The notes beneath the pieces were generated by a model. That model had not been told where the DNA came from and searched no databases. It was given only the letters and a program-made list of their open reading frames with translations. This document shows positions 1-7,386 of a stretch of 10,330 nucleotides of DNA, in pieces (the first letter of the stretch is position 1; every line of letters starts with the position of its first letter). The translations under genes were made by a program, and so were the position numbers. Source of the DNA: Fibrobacter sp. Lineage in GTDB: Bacteria > Fibrobacterota > Fibrobacteria > Fibrobacterales > Fibrobacteraceae. Location: assembly GCA_017550445.1 (NCBI GenBank), contig JAFZOV010000181.1, positions 1 through 10,330 on the forward strand. The letters run 5' to 3'.

Positions 1-359
1 ATCTTCTTGCCGAGGGCACCGATGCGTTCGGTGAGCACGCGTTCTACGGCCATGTGAATGTCTTCGTCAGATTCCTGCCACAGGTTCTTGCCGGCCTTGT
101 AGTCCTTGAGGATGCTGGCCAAGCCATCGCAAATCTTCTTGTAGTCGGCTTTGCTGAGCACGCCGGATTCCACCAGGCCCTTGCCGTGGCCGATGCTGCC
201 TTCGATGTCTTCTTCGATGAGTTCGGCGTCGAATTGCAGGCTGAAGCTCAAGTCCACCATGCTCTGGGCCATGCCGCTAGCAAAACGGCCGGTCCACATG
301 TTGGTCTGGGTGCCCTTTTTGGCGTTGTTTTCAGTTTTCTTTGCAGTTGTCTTAGCCAT
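1..359 (-). CDS. argH: Argininosuccinate lyase, N-terminal 119 residues (cut by window edge)
   Basis: ArgH splits argininosuccinate into arginine and fumarate, the last step of arginine biosynthesis, in the cytoplasm as a homotetramer. What is seen: a start codon at 359-357 preceded by GAGGA at good spacing, a Lys/Ala-rich leader of about 20 residues that is longer than usual, then MWTGRF (21-26; family form WGGRF), DIEGSIGH (51-58; family form DxxGSxAH) and EDIHMAVE (99-106; family form EDIHMxIE). The reading frame stays open to base 1. The missing part would hold the GKLHTGRSRND segment and the catalytic serine loop. It lies 46 bases behind the purine permease on the same strand, so it may be the fourth gene of that run, but a possible promoter of its own lies in the gap. 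The order of the three family blocks makes the identification firm. Confidence 0.93.
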   Translation of the reverse strand, partial: MAKTTAKKTENNAKKGTQTNMWTGRFASGMAQSMVDLSFSLQFDAELIEEDIEGSIGHGKGLVESGVLSKADYKKICDGLASILKDYKAGKNLWQESDEDIHMAVERVLTERIGALGKK

Positions 360-385
360 TATAAAATCCTCGTTTTTTTCGCGGG

Positions 386-415
386 CAAATCTAGAAAAAA
401 AGCCACTACATCAAA
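386..415 (-). promoter_or_regulatory. Possible argH promoter (TTTG-N18-TAGATTTG, minus strand)
   Basis: On the minus strand TTTG (415-412) is followed after 18 bases by TAGATTTG (393-386), which resembles the Bacteroidetes-type TTTG / TAnnTTTG promoter. A transcript would start near 380, about 20 bases before the argH start. The upstream element overlaps the end of the permease gene. The match is short and could be chance. Confidence 0.3.
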
Positions 416-1893
416 GCGTACTTGAGCAAGAATATCACGGTGAGCACAACCATGACCCAGTGGACATTCTTGATTTTGCCGGTTAATGCGTTCACAAAGG
501 TGTAAGAGATGACGCCGAACATGATGCCGTCCGAAATGGAGTAGGTAAGCGGCATGGCAATCATGCAGATAAAGGCGGGAATCGATTCTCTCGGGTTGGT
601 CCAGTCAATTTTTGTAATAGAGGTCATCATGAAGTAGGCGACCATGATGAGCGCGGGGGCCGTTGCAAAGCCCGGGATAGCCATGAAAACCGGAGCAAAA
701 ACAAGCGAGAGCAAGAAGAATATGGCGACCGAGACGGCGGTAAGGCCGGTCTTTCCACCGTAGGCGACACCGGCTGCGCTTTCCACGTAAGTGGTCGTGG
801 TCGAGGTTCCGCAAACGGCTCCGATTGAGGTGGCGATGGCGTCACAACTGAGTGCCTGAGAAATGCGGGGGAGCTTGCCGTCTTCTTTCAGGAATCCGCC
901 ACGGAGCGAAACTCCAATCAAGGTGCCCAGCGTATCGAACAGGTCCACAAAGAAGAATGCGAAAATCACGACAAAGAAGTCTAGCGACTTAATGAGCGAA
1001 AATCCCTGGCCGACAATGGCATCGCCTTGGGTGAGCGTCCAGGATTCCGGATGGAACAGCGCACCGCAAGTGACTCCGAATTCGCGGAAGGAACGGTCCA
1101 GGGTCTGCAAGTAATCGCCAAACTGCGGAATCACGGAATGGAATCCGGCTTCCGGATTCGGAACGTAAATGCCAGCAAATTCGGTGACAATGCCGAGCAA
1201 CCAGGTCGCAAAAATTCCAAGCAGAATCGCACCGCGGATTCCCTTGATCAAGAATGCCGAGGTAATGATAATGCCCACCATGGTCAGGATTGCCCAGATG
1301 CCGCTGGTGTGCATGTCGACCATGTGAAAGTTGATGAGGCCCACGATGGTGGCGTTGTTCGCGACGACGATTTTACCGCCCTGCAGGGCAATAAAGGCAA
1401 TGAATATGCCGATGCCGACTGCGACGCCTGATTTAAGCGAAAGGGGAATGCTGTTAAAGAGTTTTTCGCGTACAGGCACGACCGAGAGAATCAAGAACAA
1501 GAGGCCTTCGACAAAGACGGCGAGCAAGGCGAATTGCCAGCTATAGCCCATGCTCAGTACCACGGTGTAGGCAAAGAAGGCGTTAATGCCAAGGCCCGGG
1601 GCAAGTGCAAATGGGTATTTCGCGACAAAGCCCATGAGGGCAGACCCGACGGCGGCTGCAATGACGGTGGCAATGAAGATACCTCCCTTGGGCATTCCAG
1701 AGGCCGAAAGAATTTCGGGGTTCACCGCCAGAATGTAGGCCATGGTCATGAAGGTCATGAGGCCTGCAAAAATTTCGGTGTGGATGTTGGTCTGGTTCTC
1801 GCTCAGTTTGAAGAACTTCTCGAGAAAGAAAAATTCTTTCTTGAGTTCACGACCGGCCTTGTATATGAATGTTTTTTTCTTGTTCTCTTTCAT
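406..1893 (-). CDS. NCS2-family purine (guanine/hypoxanthine/adenine) permease
   Basis: Inner-membrane transporter of the AzgA/PbuG branch of the NCS2 family, which imports purine bases with a cation. The 495 residues are dominated by hydrophobic helices after a basic cytoplasmic N-terminus of about 35 residues, which makes it longer than the usual 430-460. Family signatures seen are FALAPGLGINAFFAYTV (about 95-111), DLFDTLGT (317-324) and the block with TTTTYVESAAGVAYGGKTG (about residue 370), which distinguishes AzgA-like permeases from UraA/XanQ types. The start at 1893 has GAAGGG a few bases upstream. It begins 30 bases after apt ends, so uptake of a purine base and its conversion to the nucleotide are probably co-transcribed. 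Which purine it prefers cannot be read from sequence, so no gene symbol is given. Confidence 0.93.
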   Translation of the reverse strand: MKENKKKTFIYKAGRELKKEFFFLEKFFKLSENQTNIHTEIFAGLMTFMTMAYILAVNPEILSASGMPKGGIFIATVIAAAVGSALMGFVAKYPFALAPGLGINAFFAYTVVLSMGYSWQFALLAVFVEGLLFLILSVVPVREKLFNSIPLSLKSGVAVGIGIFIAFIALQGGKIVVANNATIVGLINFHMVDMHTSGIWAILTMVGIIITSAFLIKGIRGAILLGIFATWLLGIVTEFAGIYVPNPEAGFHSVIPQFGDYLQTLDRSFREFGVTCGALFHPESWTLTQGDAIVGQGFSLIKSLDFFVVIFAFFFVDLFDTLGTLIGVSLRGGFLKEDGKLPRISQALSCDAIATSIGAVCGTSTTTTYVESAAGVAYGGKTGLTAVSVAIFFLLSLVFAPVFMAIPGFATAPALIMVAYFMMTSITKIDWTNPRESIPAFICMIAMPLTYSISDGIMFGVISYTFVNALTGKIKNVHWVMVVLTVIFLLKYALM

Positions 1894-1923
1894 TTTCCCT
1901 TCTTCTTTAAAAAAGCAAACTCT

Positions 1924-2448
1924 TTAGTGTCCCGGAAACTTGGTGAGTGATTCCACTTGGTAACCCTTGAGCGCTTCGCGTCCGTGCAAATCAAAAAGTT
2001 CTATAACAAATGCGAAAAGCTCTACTTTCCCTCCAAGCTTTTCGACGAGTGTGGCGGCTGCTTTCGCTGTCCCTCCAGTTGCAAGCAGGTCGTCAACAAT
2101 GAGAACTCGCTGTCCCGGCTTTATCGCATCTTTGTGAATTTCCATGCACGCTTTTCCGTATTCCAGGTCGTATTCTACGCTGACCGTTTCGCGGGGGAGC
2201 TTACCTTTTTTGCGTTCGGGCACAAATGGCTTGTGAAAATGCTCCGCAATCGAGACTCCAAAAAGAAATCCGCGAGCTTCCAACCCGACAACGACATCGA
2301 ATTCGACATTTTCGAGCATCTTGTAGAATGCTTCGAGCGTGAGCTTTAGACCGTCGGCGTCACTGAGAATCCCCGTGATATCGCGAAAAAGAATCCCCGG
2401 CTTCGGAAAATCCGGAACAGAGATAATGTAGTCTTCAATCTGTTTCAT
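1924..2448 (-). CDS. apt: Adenine phosphoribosyltransferase
   Basis: Converts adenine and PRPP to AMP and pyrophosphate in the cytoplasm (purine salvage). The 174-residue protein matches the family's usual length of 170-185. It starts with the typical IEDYIISVPDFPKPGILFRDI segment, carries VVGLEARGFLFG (about 53-64), which contacts the base, and the PRPP-binding loop VLIVDDLLATGGTAKAA (115-131) with the acidic pair D119-D120 and TGGT. The C-terminus ends at PGH. It sits 21 bases downstream of the radical SAM gene and 30 bases upstream of the purine permease on the same strand, so an operon is likely. No truncation or unusual residue is visible. Confidence 0.96.
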   Translation of the reverse strand: MKQIEDYIISVPDFPKPGILFRDITGILSDADGLKLTLEAFYKMLENVEFDVVVGLEARGFLFGVSIAEHFHKPFVPERKKGKLPRETVSVEYDLEYGKACMEIHKDAIKPGQRVLIVDDLLATGGTAKAAATLVEKLGGKVELFAFVIELFDLHGREALKGYQVESLTKFPGH

Positions 2449-2469
2449 TCTTTTTTAATATAAGAAATT

Positions 2470-3348
2470 CTAGTCAAGCAACTTTTCTACTGTAGCAATT
2501 ATCTTGTCCCTTTCGCCGCACCAGTCGGGGGCGATGAGCATGTCGCTCGGGCTTTCGCCGCTGAATCGCTCGATGGCGGTATCGAATCCTATAATCTTGA
2601 TCATTTCGGCCACCGCTTCGCAGTATTCCTCGAAGGTCAGGAGCTTGATTTCGCCGTTTGCGTAGTCCTGCGCCATCACGGTGCCTGCCACAATGTGCAG
2701 CGGGTGAATCTTGACGGCGGCAAGCTTCAAGTCGCGAACCACCTGGGCGGTGTGCTTGAAATCTTCCATAGTTTCGCCGGGGAGGCCCACGATTACATGA
2801 GTGGTGACGGTGAGTCCTGCCGCCTGACAGCGTTTGACTGCGTCCGTGAATTCGGCGAGGGTATGCCTGCGGTTGATGGCGGCAAGTGTCAAGTCGTTTG
2901 CGGTTTGCAGGCCGATTTCAACGATAATCGGCTTTTTGCGGTTAAGGTCCGCGAGGTAGGCGACCTTGTCATCTTCGAGGCAGTCCGGGCGCGTGCCAAT
3001 GGCAAGGCCTGCAATCTCCTTATGCTTGATAATCGGGTCGATGATTCCCTTCAGGTGCTCCAGCGGTGCATGCGTGTTCGTGTACGGCTGTAAATAGGCC
3101 AAAATGCCTGCGTTCGGGTACTTTTCGCGGAGTCTCGGCACGAACTTGTCGAGCTGTTCCTGAATCGAGACCTTCGCCTGGTCAAATACCGGGCTAAAGC
3201 TGCGGTTATTGCAGTAGCTGCAACCCGAAAAGCTCTTGGTGCCGTCCAGGTTCGGGCAACTCATGCCGCCGTTCAGGGGGAGCTTGCGCACCTTCAGGTA
3301 ATTCGGGAAAACCTTCAACAACAAATCGCGATAAGGAGTGTAGTGCAT
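2470..3348 (-). CDS. yhcC: Radical SAM protein, YhcC/TIGR01212 family
   Basis: Member of the YhcC family of radical SAM enzymes; I know of no firmly established reaction for it. The three cysteines that should hold the 4Fe-4S cluster are C31, C43 and C46, in the CX11CX2C spacing diagnostic of this family (CPNLDGTKSF then GCSYCNN) rather than the common CX3CX2C. Further conserved blocks are YLQPYTNTHAP, IGTRPDCL, VEIGLQTANDLTL and HVIVGLPGET, followed by the family's C-terminal domain (KIHPLHIVAGT, then ERFSGESP). At 292 residues it is slightly shorter than the E. coli protein (about 309). It is the first gene of the leftward run, with a weak ribosome binding site. Its grouping with purine salvage genes is probably not functional. 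Confidence 0.92.
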   Translation of the reverse strand: MHYTPYRDLLLKVFPNYLKVRKLPLNGGMSCPNLDGTKSFSGCSYCNNRSFSPVFDQAKVSIQEQLDKFVPRLREKYPNAGILAYLQPYTNTHAPLEHLKGIIDPIIKHKEIAGLAIGTRPDCLEDDKVAYLADLNRKKPIIVEIGLQTANDLTLAAINRRHTLAEFTDAVKRCQAAGLTVTTHVIVGLPGETMEDFKHTAQVVRDLKLAAVKIHPLHIVAGTVMAQDYANGEIKLLTFEEYCEAVAEMIKIIGFDTAIERFSGESPSDMLIAPDWCGERDKIIATVEKLLD

Positions 3349-3378
3349 AAGCGGAAAGATAGAATATTCTGAAAATTA

Positions 3379-3386
3379 CAAATATA
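3379..3386 (-). promoter_or_regulatory. Possible -10 element for the leftward yhcC-apt-permease run
   Basis: The minus strand reads TATATTTG from 3386 to 3379, the same octamer that forms the -10 region of the two clearest promoters in this window. Transcription would start near 3374, about 25 bases before yhcC. No convincing -35 hexamer sits at 16-19 bases. The plus strand of the same stretch also spells a TATAAT. Confidence 0.35.
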
Positions 3387-3406
3387 ATATGAATGAATAA
3401 GCGCTA

Positions 3407-3435
3407 TTGACATATACCTTGGGGATGTCTAAATT
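3407..3435 (+). promoter_or_regulatory. Possible promoter of the amino-acid ABC importer
   Basis: A perfect TTGACA (3407-3412) is followed after 17 bases by TAAATT (3430-3435), continuing as a T-run. The predicted transcript start (about 3442) would leave only about 12 bases before the start at 3454, with the ribosome binding site at the very 5' end. That short leader lowers confidence in the -10 assignment. Confidence 0.4.
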
Positions 3436-3453
3436 TTTAAAAAGGTGAAAATG

Positions 3454-4944
3454 ATGCGAAAAATACTCCTCCCCATATTTTTAGCGTTTTATGCGCTCGC
3501 CCTGGTTTCTTGCGAAAGCAAGCAGGCGGTAATCCCCAATAAAGTTCACGGTGTTAATGATCTCGGCCACAAGAAGGTGGGCGTGCAGATCGGCAATACG
3601 GCCGATATTTATGCATCCGATTTCGGTGGCGACACCGCTAAAATCGACGTGGATCGCTACACGAAACTCGCCGATGCCATTCAGGCGCTCAAGCAAGGGA
3701 AAATCGACGCGGTCTTGAGTGATGACCAGCCTGCCAAGGCGTTCGTTCGAGAAAATCCGTCGCTCCGCATTCTGGACGAAGTCTTTGTCGAAGAAATGTA
3801 CGCGGGTGTTGTAGCGAAGGGTAACGAGGCTCTGCTTGATTCCGTAAATCAGGCTCTTGCCGCCATGAAGCAGGACGGCGTCTATGATTCGCTCTTTAAC
3901 ACTTATATCTACCGCACCGGCAACTACCATTATCAAAAGAAGGTAACCGAGGGGCGTAAGCTTGTGCTTTCAACGAACGCCCAGTTCCCGCCGTACGAAT
4001 ACTACGAAAACGCCAAAATTACTGGTTTCGATATCGAAGTGGTCAACTATATTGCCGACTTCATGAACCGCACGGTTGAAATTCAGGATATCGAATTCGA
4101 TGCGATTATCAATGCGGTTTCTTCGGGCAAGGCCGATGTGGGATTCGCGGGCTTTACTGTGACCGAAGAACGCAAGAAGTCCATCAACTTCACGACACCG
4201 TATACGCTTTCGAAGATTGTCGTGATTGTCCGCGGTGACGAGGCGGTGGAAAGCGACGAGAGCTTTGCCGAACACTTCCGCAAGAATTTCGTGAAGGATT
4301 CCCGCTGGAAGTTTATTGCTCTCGGCCTCCGCAATACGCTCGTCATTTCGCTCTTTGCGGCGCTGCTCGGCATTCTGATTGGCTTTGTTGTGGCGCAGAT
4401 TCGCACTGGCAACGAATTCAACGGTCGCTACAAGGTGCTGAACGCACTTGCAAAAGTCTACCTCGCCGTGATTCGCGGCACCCCGATGATGATTCAGTTG
4501 CTCATCATTTATTACATCGTTTTTGCCTCGGTGAACGTGAACAAGATTCTCGTGGCGATTGTCGCATTCGGCGTGAACTCGGGTGCATACGTTTCTGAAA
4601 TTATCCGTAGCGGTATCAAGGGCGTGGACCCGGGACAGATCGAAGCTGGGCGCAGTCTCGGCCTCAAGTTCCGCACGATTCTTTACCACATCGTTTACCC
4701 GCAGGCGTTCAAGAACTCGCTCCCTGCGCTTACCAACGAATTTATCACGCTCATCAAGGAAACGTCCATTTGCGGCTACATCGGCCTGATGGACTTGACG
4801 CGTGGTGGCGACATTATCCGTAGCATGACCTACGAGGCAATGCTCCCGCTCCTTGCCGTGGCAGCCATTTACTTTGTCATTGTTGCCGGGCTTTCGGCCT
4901 GTGTTGCAAAGCTTGAAAAGAGGTTGAAGAAAAATGAACGCTAA
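3454..4944 (+). CDS. Polar amino-acid ABC importer: substrate-binding domain fused to permease, lobes in swapped order
   Basis: Single polypeptide combining the substrate-binding and membrane parts of a polar amino-acid importer (GlnH/GlnP type). Residues 1-20 are a lipoprotein signal with lipobox LVSC (C20). Residues about 36-150 match lobe 2 and the C-terminal end of an SBP_bac_3 domain ([23 protein letters not shown] with D90; [10 protein letters not shown]). Residues about 168-265 match lobe 1 ([39 protein letters not shown] with ligand-binding R240). Residues about 285-494 are the BPD_transp_1 permease with the EAA loop (E397-A-G, LG, YPQA). Canonical proteins run lobe 1 then lobe 2, so this looks circularly permuted. 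The start at 3454 is preferred because AGGTG (3443-3447) lies 6 bases upstream; GTG 3445 and ATG 3451 are too close to it. The ATPase gene overlaps the 3' end by 11 bases. Glutamine, arginine, cystine or another amino acid could be the substrate. Confidence 0.93.
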   Translation: MRKILLPIFLAFYALALVSCESKQAVIPNKVHGVNDLGHKKVGVQIGNTADIYASDFGGDTAKIDVDRYTKLADAIQALKQGKIDAVLSDDQPAKAFVRENPSLRILDEVFVEEMYAGVVAKGNEALLDSVNQALAAMKQDGVYDSLFNTYIYRTGNYHYQKKVTEGRKLVLSTNAQFPPYEYYENAKITGFDIEVVNYIADFMNRTVEIQDIEFDAIINAVSSGKADVGFAGFTVTEERKKSINFTTPYTLSKIVVIVRGDEAVESDESFAEHFRKNFVKDSRWKFIALGLRNTLVISLFAALLGILIGFVVAQIRTGNEFNGRYKVLNALAKVYLAVIRGTPMMIQLLIIYYIVFASVNVNKILVAIVAFGVNSGAYVSEIIRSGIKGVDPGQIEAGRSLGLKFRTILYHIVYPQAFKNSLPALTNEFITLIKETSICGYIGLMDLTRGGDIIRSMTYEAMLPLLAVAAIYFVIVAGLSACVAKLEKRLKKNER

Positions 4945-5680
4945 TGCAGAAACTTTAATCCAGGTCAAGGACCTTTGCAAATCTTACGGCGACAAGCAGA
5001 TTCTCAAGGGAATTTCGCTTGACATTCACCGCGGCGACGTGATTGCGATTATCGGACCTTCGGGTTGCGGCAAGTCGACTTTCTTGCGCCAGCTGAACCT
5101 GCTCGAAATTCCGACGAGTGGCGACATCCTGTTGGATGGCAAGAGCATTTTGGCAAAGGGCGTGTGGAAACCGGACATTCGCAAGCGCGTGGGCATGGTG
5201 TTTCAGCAGTTCAACTTGTTCAAGAACATGACTGCGCTCAAGAATATCATGTTTGCTCCTGTGAAATTGGGGCTCATGACTAAGGCTGAAGCCGAAAAGC
5301 GCGCGAAGGAACTTCTGGACCGTGTAGGACTTTTGGATAGAGCGGACCATTATCCGGCGCAACTTTCCGGTGGCCAGCAGCAGCGTGTGGCGATTGCCCG
5401 CGCTATGGCCATGCAGCCCGAGGCTATCCTTTTTGACGAACCCACGAGCGCCTTGGACCCCGAAATGGTTGGCGAAGTCCTCAAGATCATGAAGGACTTG
5501 GCTAAATCCGGCATGACGATGGTCGTGGTGACGCACGAAATGAGCTTTGCCCGCGAAGTCGCTAACCGCGTGCTGTTTTTTGCCGACGGCTACGTCAAGG
5601 AAGACGGCACCCCCGAAGAAATCTTCGACAACCCGAAAGACGCCCGCCTCAAGGAATTCCTCTCGGCGCTGAAGAAGTGA
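4934..5680 (+). CDS. Polar amino-acid ABC importer, ATP-binding subunit (GlnQ-like)
   Basis: Cytoplasmic ATPase that powers the importer encoded just upstream. All motors of an ABC ATPase are present and intact in 248 residues, the usual size for this subfamily: Walker [10 protein letters not shown] (41-49), Q-loop VFQQFNLF (Q91), signature LSGGQQQRV (144-152), Walker B ILFDEP (165-170), the D-loop SALDP and the switch histidine in VVTHEM (H201). The QQFNLF and [12 protein letters not shown] wording is typical of the polar amino-acid group (GlnQ, ArtP, HisP). The start at 4934 overlaps the upstream stop by 11 bases, pointing to translational coupling and a fixed subunit ratio. A downstream ATG at 4944 would remove only three residues. 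The reading frame ends at 5680, followed by a convergent gap. Confidence 0.95.
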   Translation: MNANAETLIQVKDLCKSYGDKQILKGISLDIHRGDVIAIIGPSGCGKSTFLRQLNLLEIPTSGDILLDGKSILAKGVWKPDIRKRVGMVFQQFNLFKNMTALKNIMFAPVKLGLMTKAEAEKRAKELLDRVGLLDRADHYPAQLSGGQQQRVAIARAMAMQPEAILFDEPTSALDPEMVGEVLKIMKDLAKSGMTMVVVTHEMSFAREVANRVLFFADGYVKEDGTPEEIFDNPKDARLKEFLSALKK

Positions 5681-5691
5681 CACCCTGTGTC

Positions 5692-5729
5692 ATCCTGAGC
5701 GAAGAACCGTAGGTTCGGAGTCGAAGGAT
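5692..5729. repeat. Short palindromic intergenic repeat with GAGCGAA core
   Basis: Outer arms ATCCT (5692-5696) and AGGAT (5725-5729) enclose GAGCGAA and an inner hairpin GAACC-GTA-GGTTC (5704-5716). The plan (outer stem, GAGCGAA, small hairpin with a 3-base loop) resembles the two longer elements at 9426-9487 and 9611-9672. It lies between two convergent genes, where it might help end transcription, but no T-run follows. TGTCATCCTGAGC-type repeats are common dispersed elements in bacterial genomes. Confidence 0.55.
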
Positions 5730-5740
5730 CTAGCCCTCGT

Positions 5741-5765
5741 TTGTCATCCCCGCATGGGGAGATTT
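5741..5765 (-). repeat. Short palindromic repeat, GGAAAT-stem-GATGACAA type
   Basis: On the minus strand GGAAATCT is followed by CCCC-ATGC-GGGG and ATGACAA. The same plan (AGAT, GC-rich hairpin, then ATGAC/AAGAC) recurs on the plus strand at 9544-9576 and 9750-9780, so this is a probable member of a dispersed repeat family. It abuts the end of yfcE. Confidence 0.5.
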
Positions 5766-5768
5766 CCT

Positions 5769-6338
5769 TTACAGCTTAATTTCTATAGCGGCAATTTCCT
5801 TGCCTGTTTCCAGGTGGTGTACGCTGAAACGCGGGGGAGTGGTGCTGCCGAAGGTTTCGTAGAGGCCGAATGTCGGCGGGTTTCCGCCTTTGGGCAGGCT
5901 CGTGGAGCCGGGGTTCAGGCAGTAGACACCATCGGCGTTCTTTTCTGCAGTAAAGATGTGCGTGTGGCCGGAAAAATACACGTCGGCCTTGTAGTGGCTG
6001 AACAGGTACGGGTCATACAGGTGACCGTGGCTCAAAAATAGGCGCAGTCCGTTTTCCTCGAATTCGGCATAATCGGCCAAACAGGGGAATCCGAGCACCA
6101 TCTGGTCCACTTCGGCGTCGCAGTTGCCGCGGACGGCGGTAATCTTGTCCTTAAGCGGGCTCAAGAGCTCGACAACGCCTTGCGGGTCGTGTCCGCCGGG
6201 CAGCGGGTTTCGGGGCCCGTGATAAAGTAGGTCGCCCAAAAGGAAAATGCGGTCGCATTTGAGCTTGTCGAGGTAAGAAAGTGCCATCTTGCAGGCGAAG
6301 GCAGAACCATGAATATCAGAAAGGACAAGAGTACGCAT
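5769..6338 (-). CDS. yfcE: YfcE-type metallophosphodiesterase
   Basis: Small cytoplasmic calcineurin-like phosphoesterase; E. coli YfcE hydrolyses artificial phosphodiesters with Mn(II), and its natural substrate is not settled. The five metal-binding blocks are present in order in 189 residues (E. coli about 184): SDIHG (D8, H10), GDLLYHGPRN (D36), GNCDAEVDQM (N72), SHGH (H104) and GHTH (H125, H127). The HGPRN and VRGNCD-EVDQM wording, and NPGSTSLPKGGNP near the end, are specific to the YfcE subfamily rather than to MJ0936-type phosphatases. The start at 6338 opens directly with MRTLVLSDIHG, leaving no room for a later start. It is convergent with the ABC ATPase and divergent from the gene at 6375, so it is probably transcribed alone. 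Confidence 0.93.
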   Translation of the reverse strand: MRTLVLSDIHGSAFACKMALSYLDKLKCDRIFLLGDLLYHGPRNPLPGGHDPQGVVELLSPLKDKITAVRGNCDAEVDQMVLGFPCLADYAEFEENGLRLFLSHGHLYDPYLFSHYKADVYFSGHTHIFTAEKNADGVYCLNPGSTSLPKGGNPPTFGLYETFGSTTPPRFSVHHLETGKEIAAIEIKL

Positions 6339-6374
6339 AAAAGAAAATCCCGTTTTCCATAATATAGCTATAAA

Positions 6375-7307
6375 ATGGGGAGGATTTCATTCAAAATAGG
6401 TATATTTGGAGCGATGAATGTTTTCTACCACCTTCCCGGTTTATTTGAATTTTACGACCTTTACAAGGCGTTCTTGCCGCTGTTCCGCGAGCATCGGGAA
6501 TACTTTTACGAGTGGTGTGAAATCGGTTCTATTTATGGTGCGCCCAACGATTGCGTGTGGGGTGGTGGCCGTGTCGGATTTGGCGATGCGGACCCCGATG
6601 AGGTGGCGGCCCTCATGAAAGAATTTGGCATCTCGGCGCGCTTGACCTTCAGTAATTCGCTTCTCCGGGAAGAGCATCTTTCTGACAAAAAATGTAATGA
6701 TTTGTGCGCCTTGTTCGAGAAAAATGGCGATGCCCCGAGCGGGATTATTGTCCATTCGGATTTGTTGCTCGATTACCTTAAGGCGAAGTATCCGGGATTC
6801 TATTTCGTGTCGTCCACGACGAAGGTTCTGACAGATTTTAGCAGCTTTGAGGCGGAACTGGACCGCGATGATTTCAGTTACGTGGTGCCGGATTTCAGAC
6901 TCAACAAGCTACTCGCCAAACTCAACGCGCTAACGTCTGCAGAAAAGCAGAAAGTCGAATTCCTGTGCAATGAATGCTGCTGGTTCGGCTGCCACGACCG
7001 TAAAAAATGCTACGAGAACGTGAGCTTGAAAAACCTCGGCGAAAATTGCGAGGACCACGTTTGCGCCTCTCCGAACGCCCAGAGGGGCTACCGGTTTTCC
7101 GATGCCATGAAAAATCCCGGCTTCATCGGAATCGAGGACGTCCAAAACCTGTACGCCCCGCAAGGATTCCGCCACTTTAAAATCGAAGGCCGCAGCCTCG
7201 GCAGCGCCCTCATCCTGGAATTTTTGCTCTACTACATGACCAAGCCTGAATACCAGCTCCAAGTCCGCGAAGAAATCTATCTCGACAGCTCGCTGGACTT
7301 GTTTTAA
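6375..7307 (+). CDS. Cysteine-rich protein of unknown function, possibly peptidase U32-like
   Basis: Not firmly recognised. The 310-residue soluble protein has no signal peptide or membrane segment. The middle reads like a TIM-barrel scaffold (GIIVHSDLLLDYLKAKYPG, FYFVSSTTKVLTDF, FSYVVPDFRLN), which I associate with uncharacterised peptidase U32-like proteins of gut and rumen bacteria. A cysteine cluster follows: C198, C201, C202, C206 and C212, with two more cysteines in ENCEDHVC. Several U32 relatives that work in tRNA, rRNA or ubiquinone hydroxylation hold a 4Fe-4S cluster through such cysteines, so a metal cluster is plausible here but inferred. The start is uncertain: ATG 6375 has no visible ribosome binding site, and ATG 6414 has GGAG only 2 bases upstream. 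6375 is kept because ISFKIGIFG looks like the first barrel strand. Confidence 0.8.
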   Translation: MGRISFKIGIFGAMNVFYHLPGLFEFYDLYKAFLPLFREHREYFYEWCEIGSIYGAPNDCVWGGGRVGFGDADPDEVAALMKEFGISARLTFSNSLLREEHLSDKKCNDLCALFEKNGDAPSGIIVHSDLLLDYLKAKYPGFYFVSSTTKVLTDFSSFEAELDRDDFSYVVPDFRLNKLLAKLNALTSAEKQKVEFLCNECCWFGCHDRKKCYENVSLKNLGENCEDHVCASPNAQRGYRFSDAMKNPGFIGIEDVQNLYAPQGFRHFKIEGRSLGSALILEFLLYYMTKPEYQLQVREEIYLDSSLDLF

Positions 7308-7350
7308 GAAAGACGCTTCCTTTTTTTTCGGGTGTATTTTTCTTTTTCGC

Positions 7351-7379
7351 TTGTCTTTTGTCGAAGAATAATGTATATT
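7351..7379 (+). promoter_or_regulatory. Promoter of the antitoxin RNA
   Basis: TTGTCT (7351-7356), a 17-base spacer and TATATT (7374-7379, continuing as TATATTTG) give a well-formed sigma-70-type promoter. The same hexamers and spacing occur before mdh at 9875-9903. The predicted start, about 7386, falls exactly at the beginning of the first antitoxin repeat. Confidence 0.7.
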
Positions 7380-7386
7380 TGGAATA

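Noticed and set aside
3445..3453. GTG 3445 or ATG 3451 as start of the ABC fusion gene
   Set aside because: GTG 3445 lies inside the ribosome binding site AGGTG, and ATG 3451 is only 3 bases from it. ATG 3454 has correct spacing and a clean signal peptide.
3970..4980. 336-codon open frame antisense to the ABC fusion gene
   Set aside because: Rich in His, Asn and Arg, typical of the shadow of a biased coding strand. The plus strand has full domain matches.
4955..5683. 242-codon open frame antisense to the ABC ATPase gene
   Set aside because: Mirror of a gene with every ABC motif intact; no recognisable domain of its own.
7308..7330. Terminator after the U32-like gene
   Set aside because: A T-run is present, but only about 3 stem pairs can be found before it.
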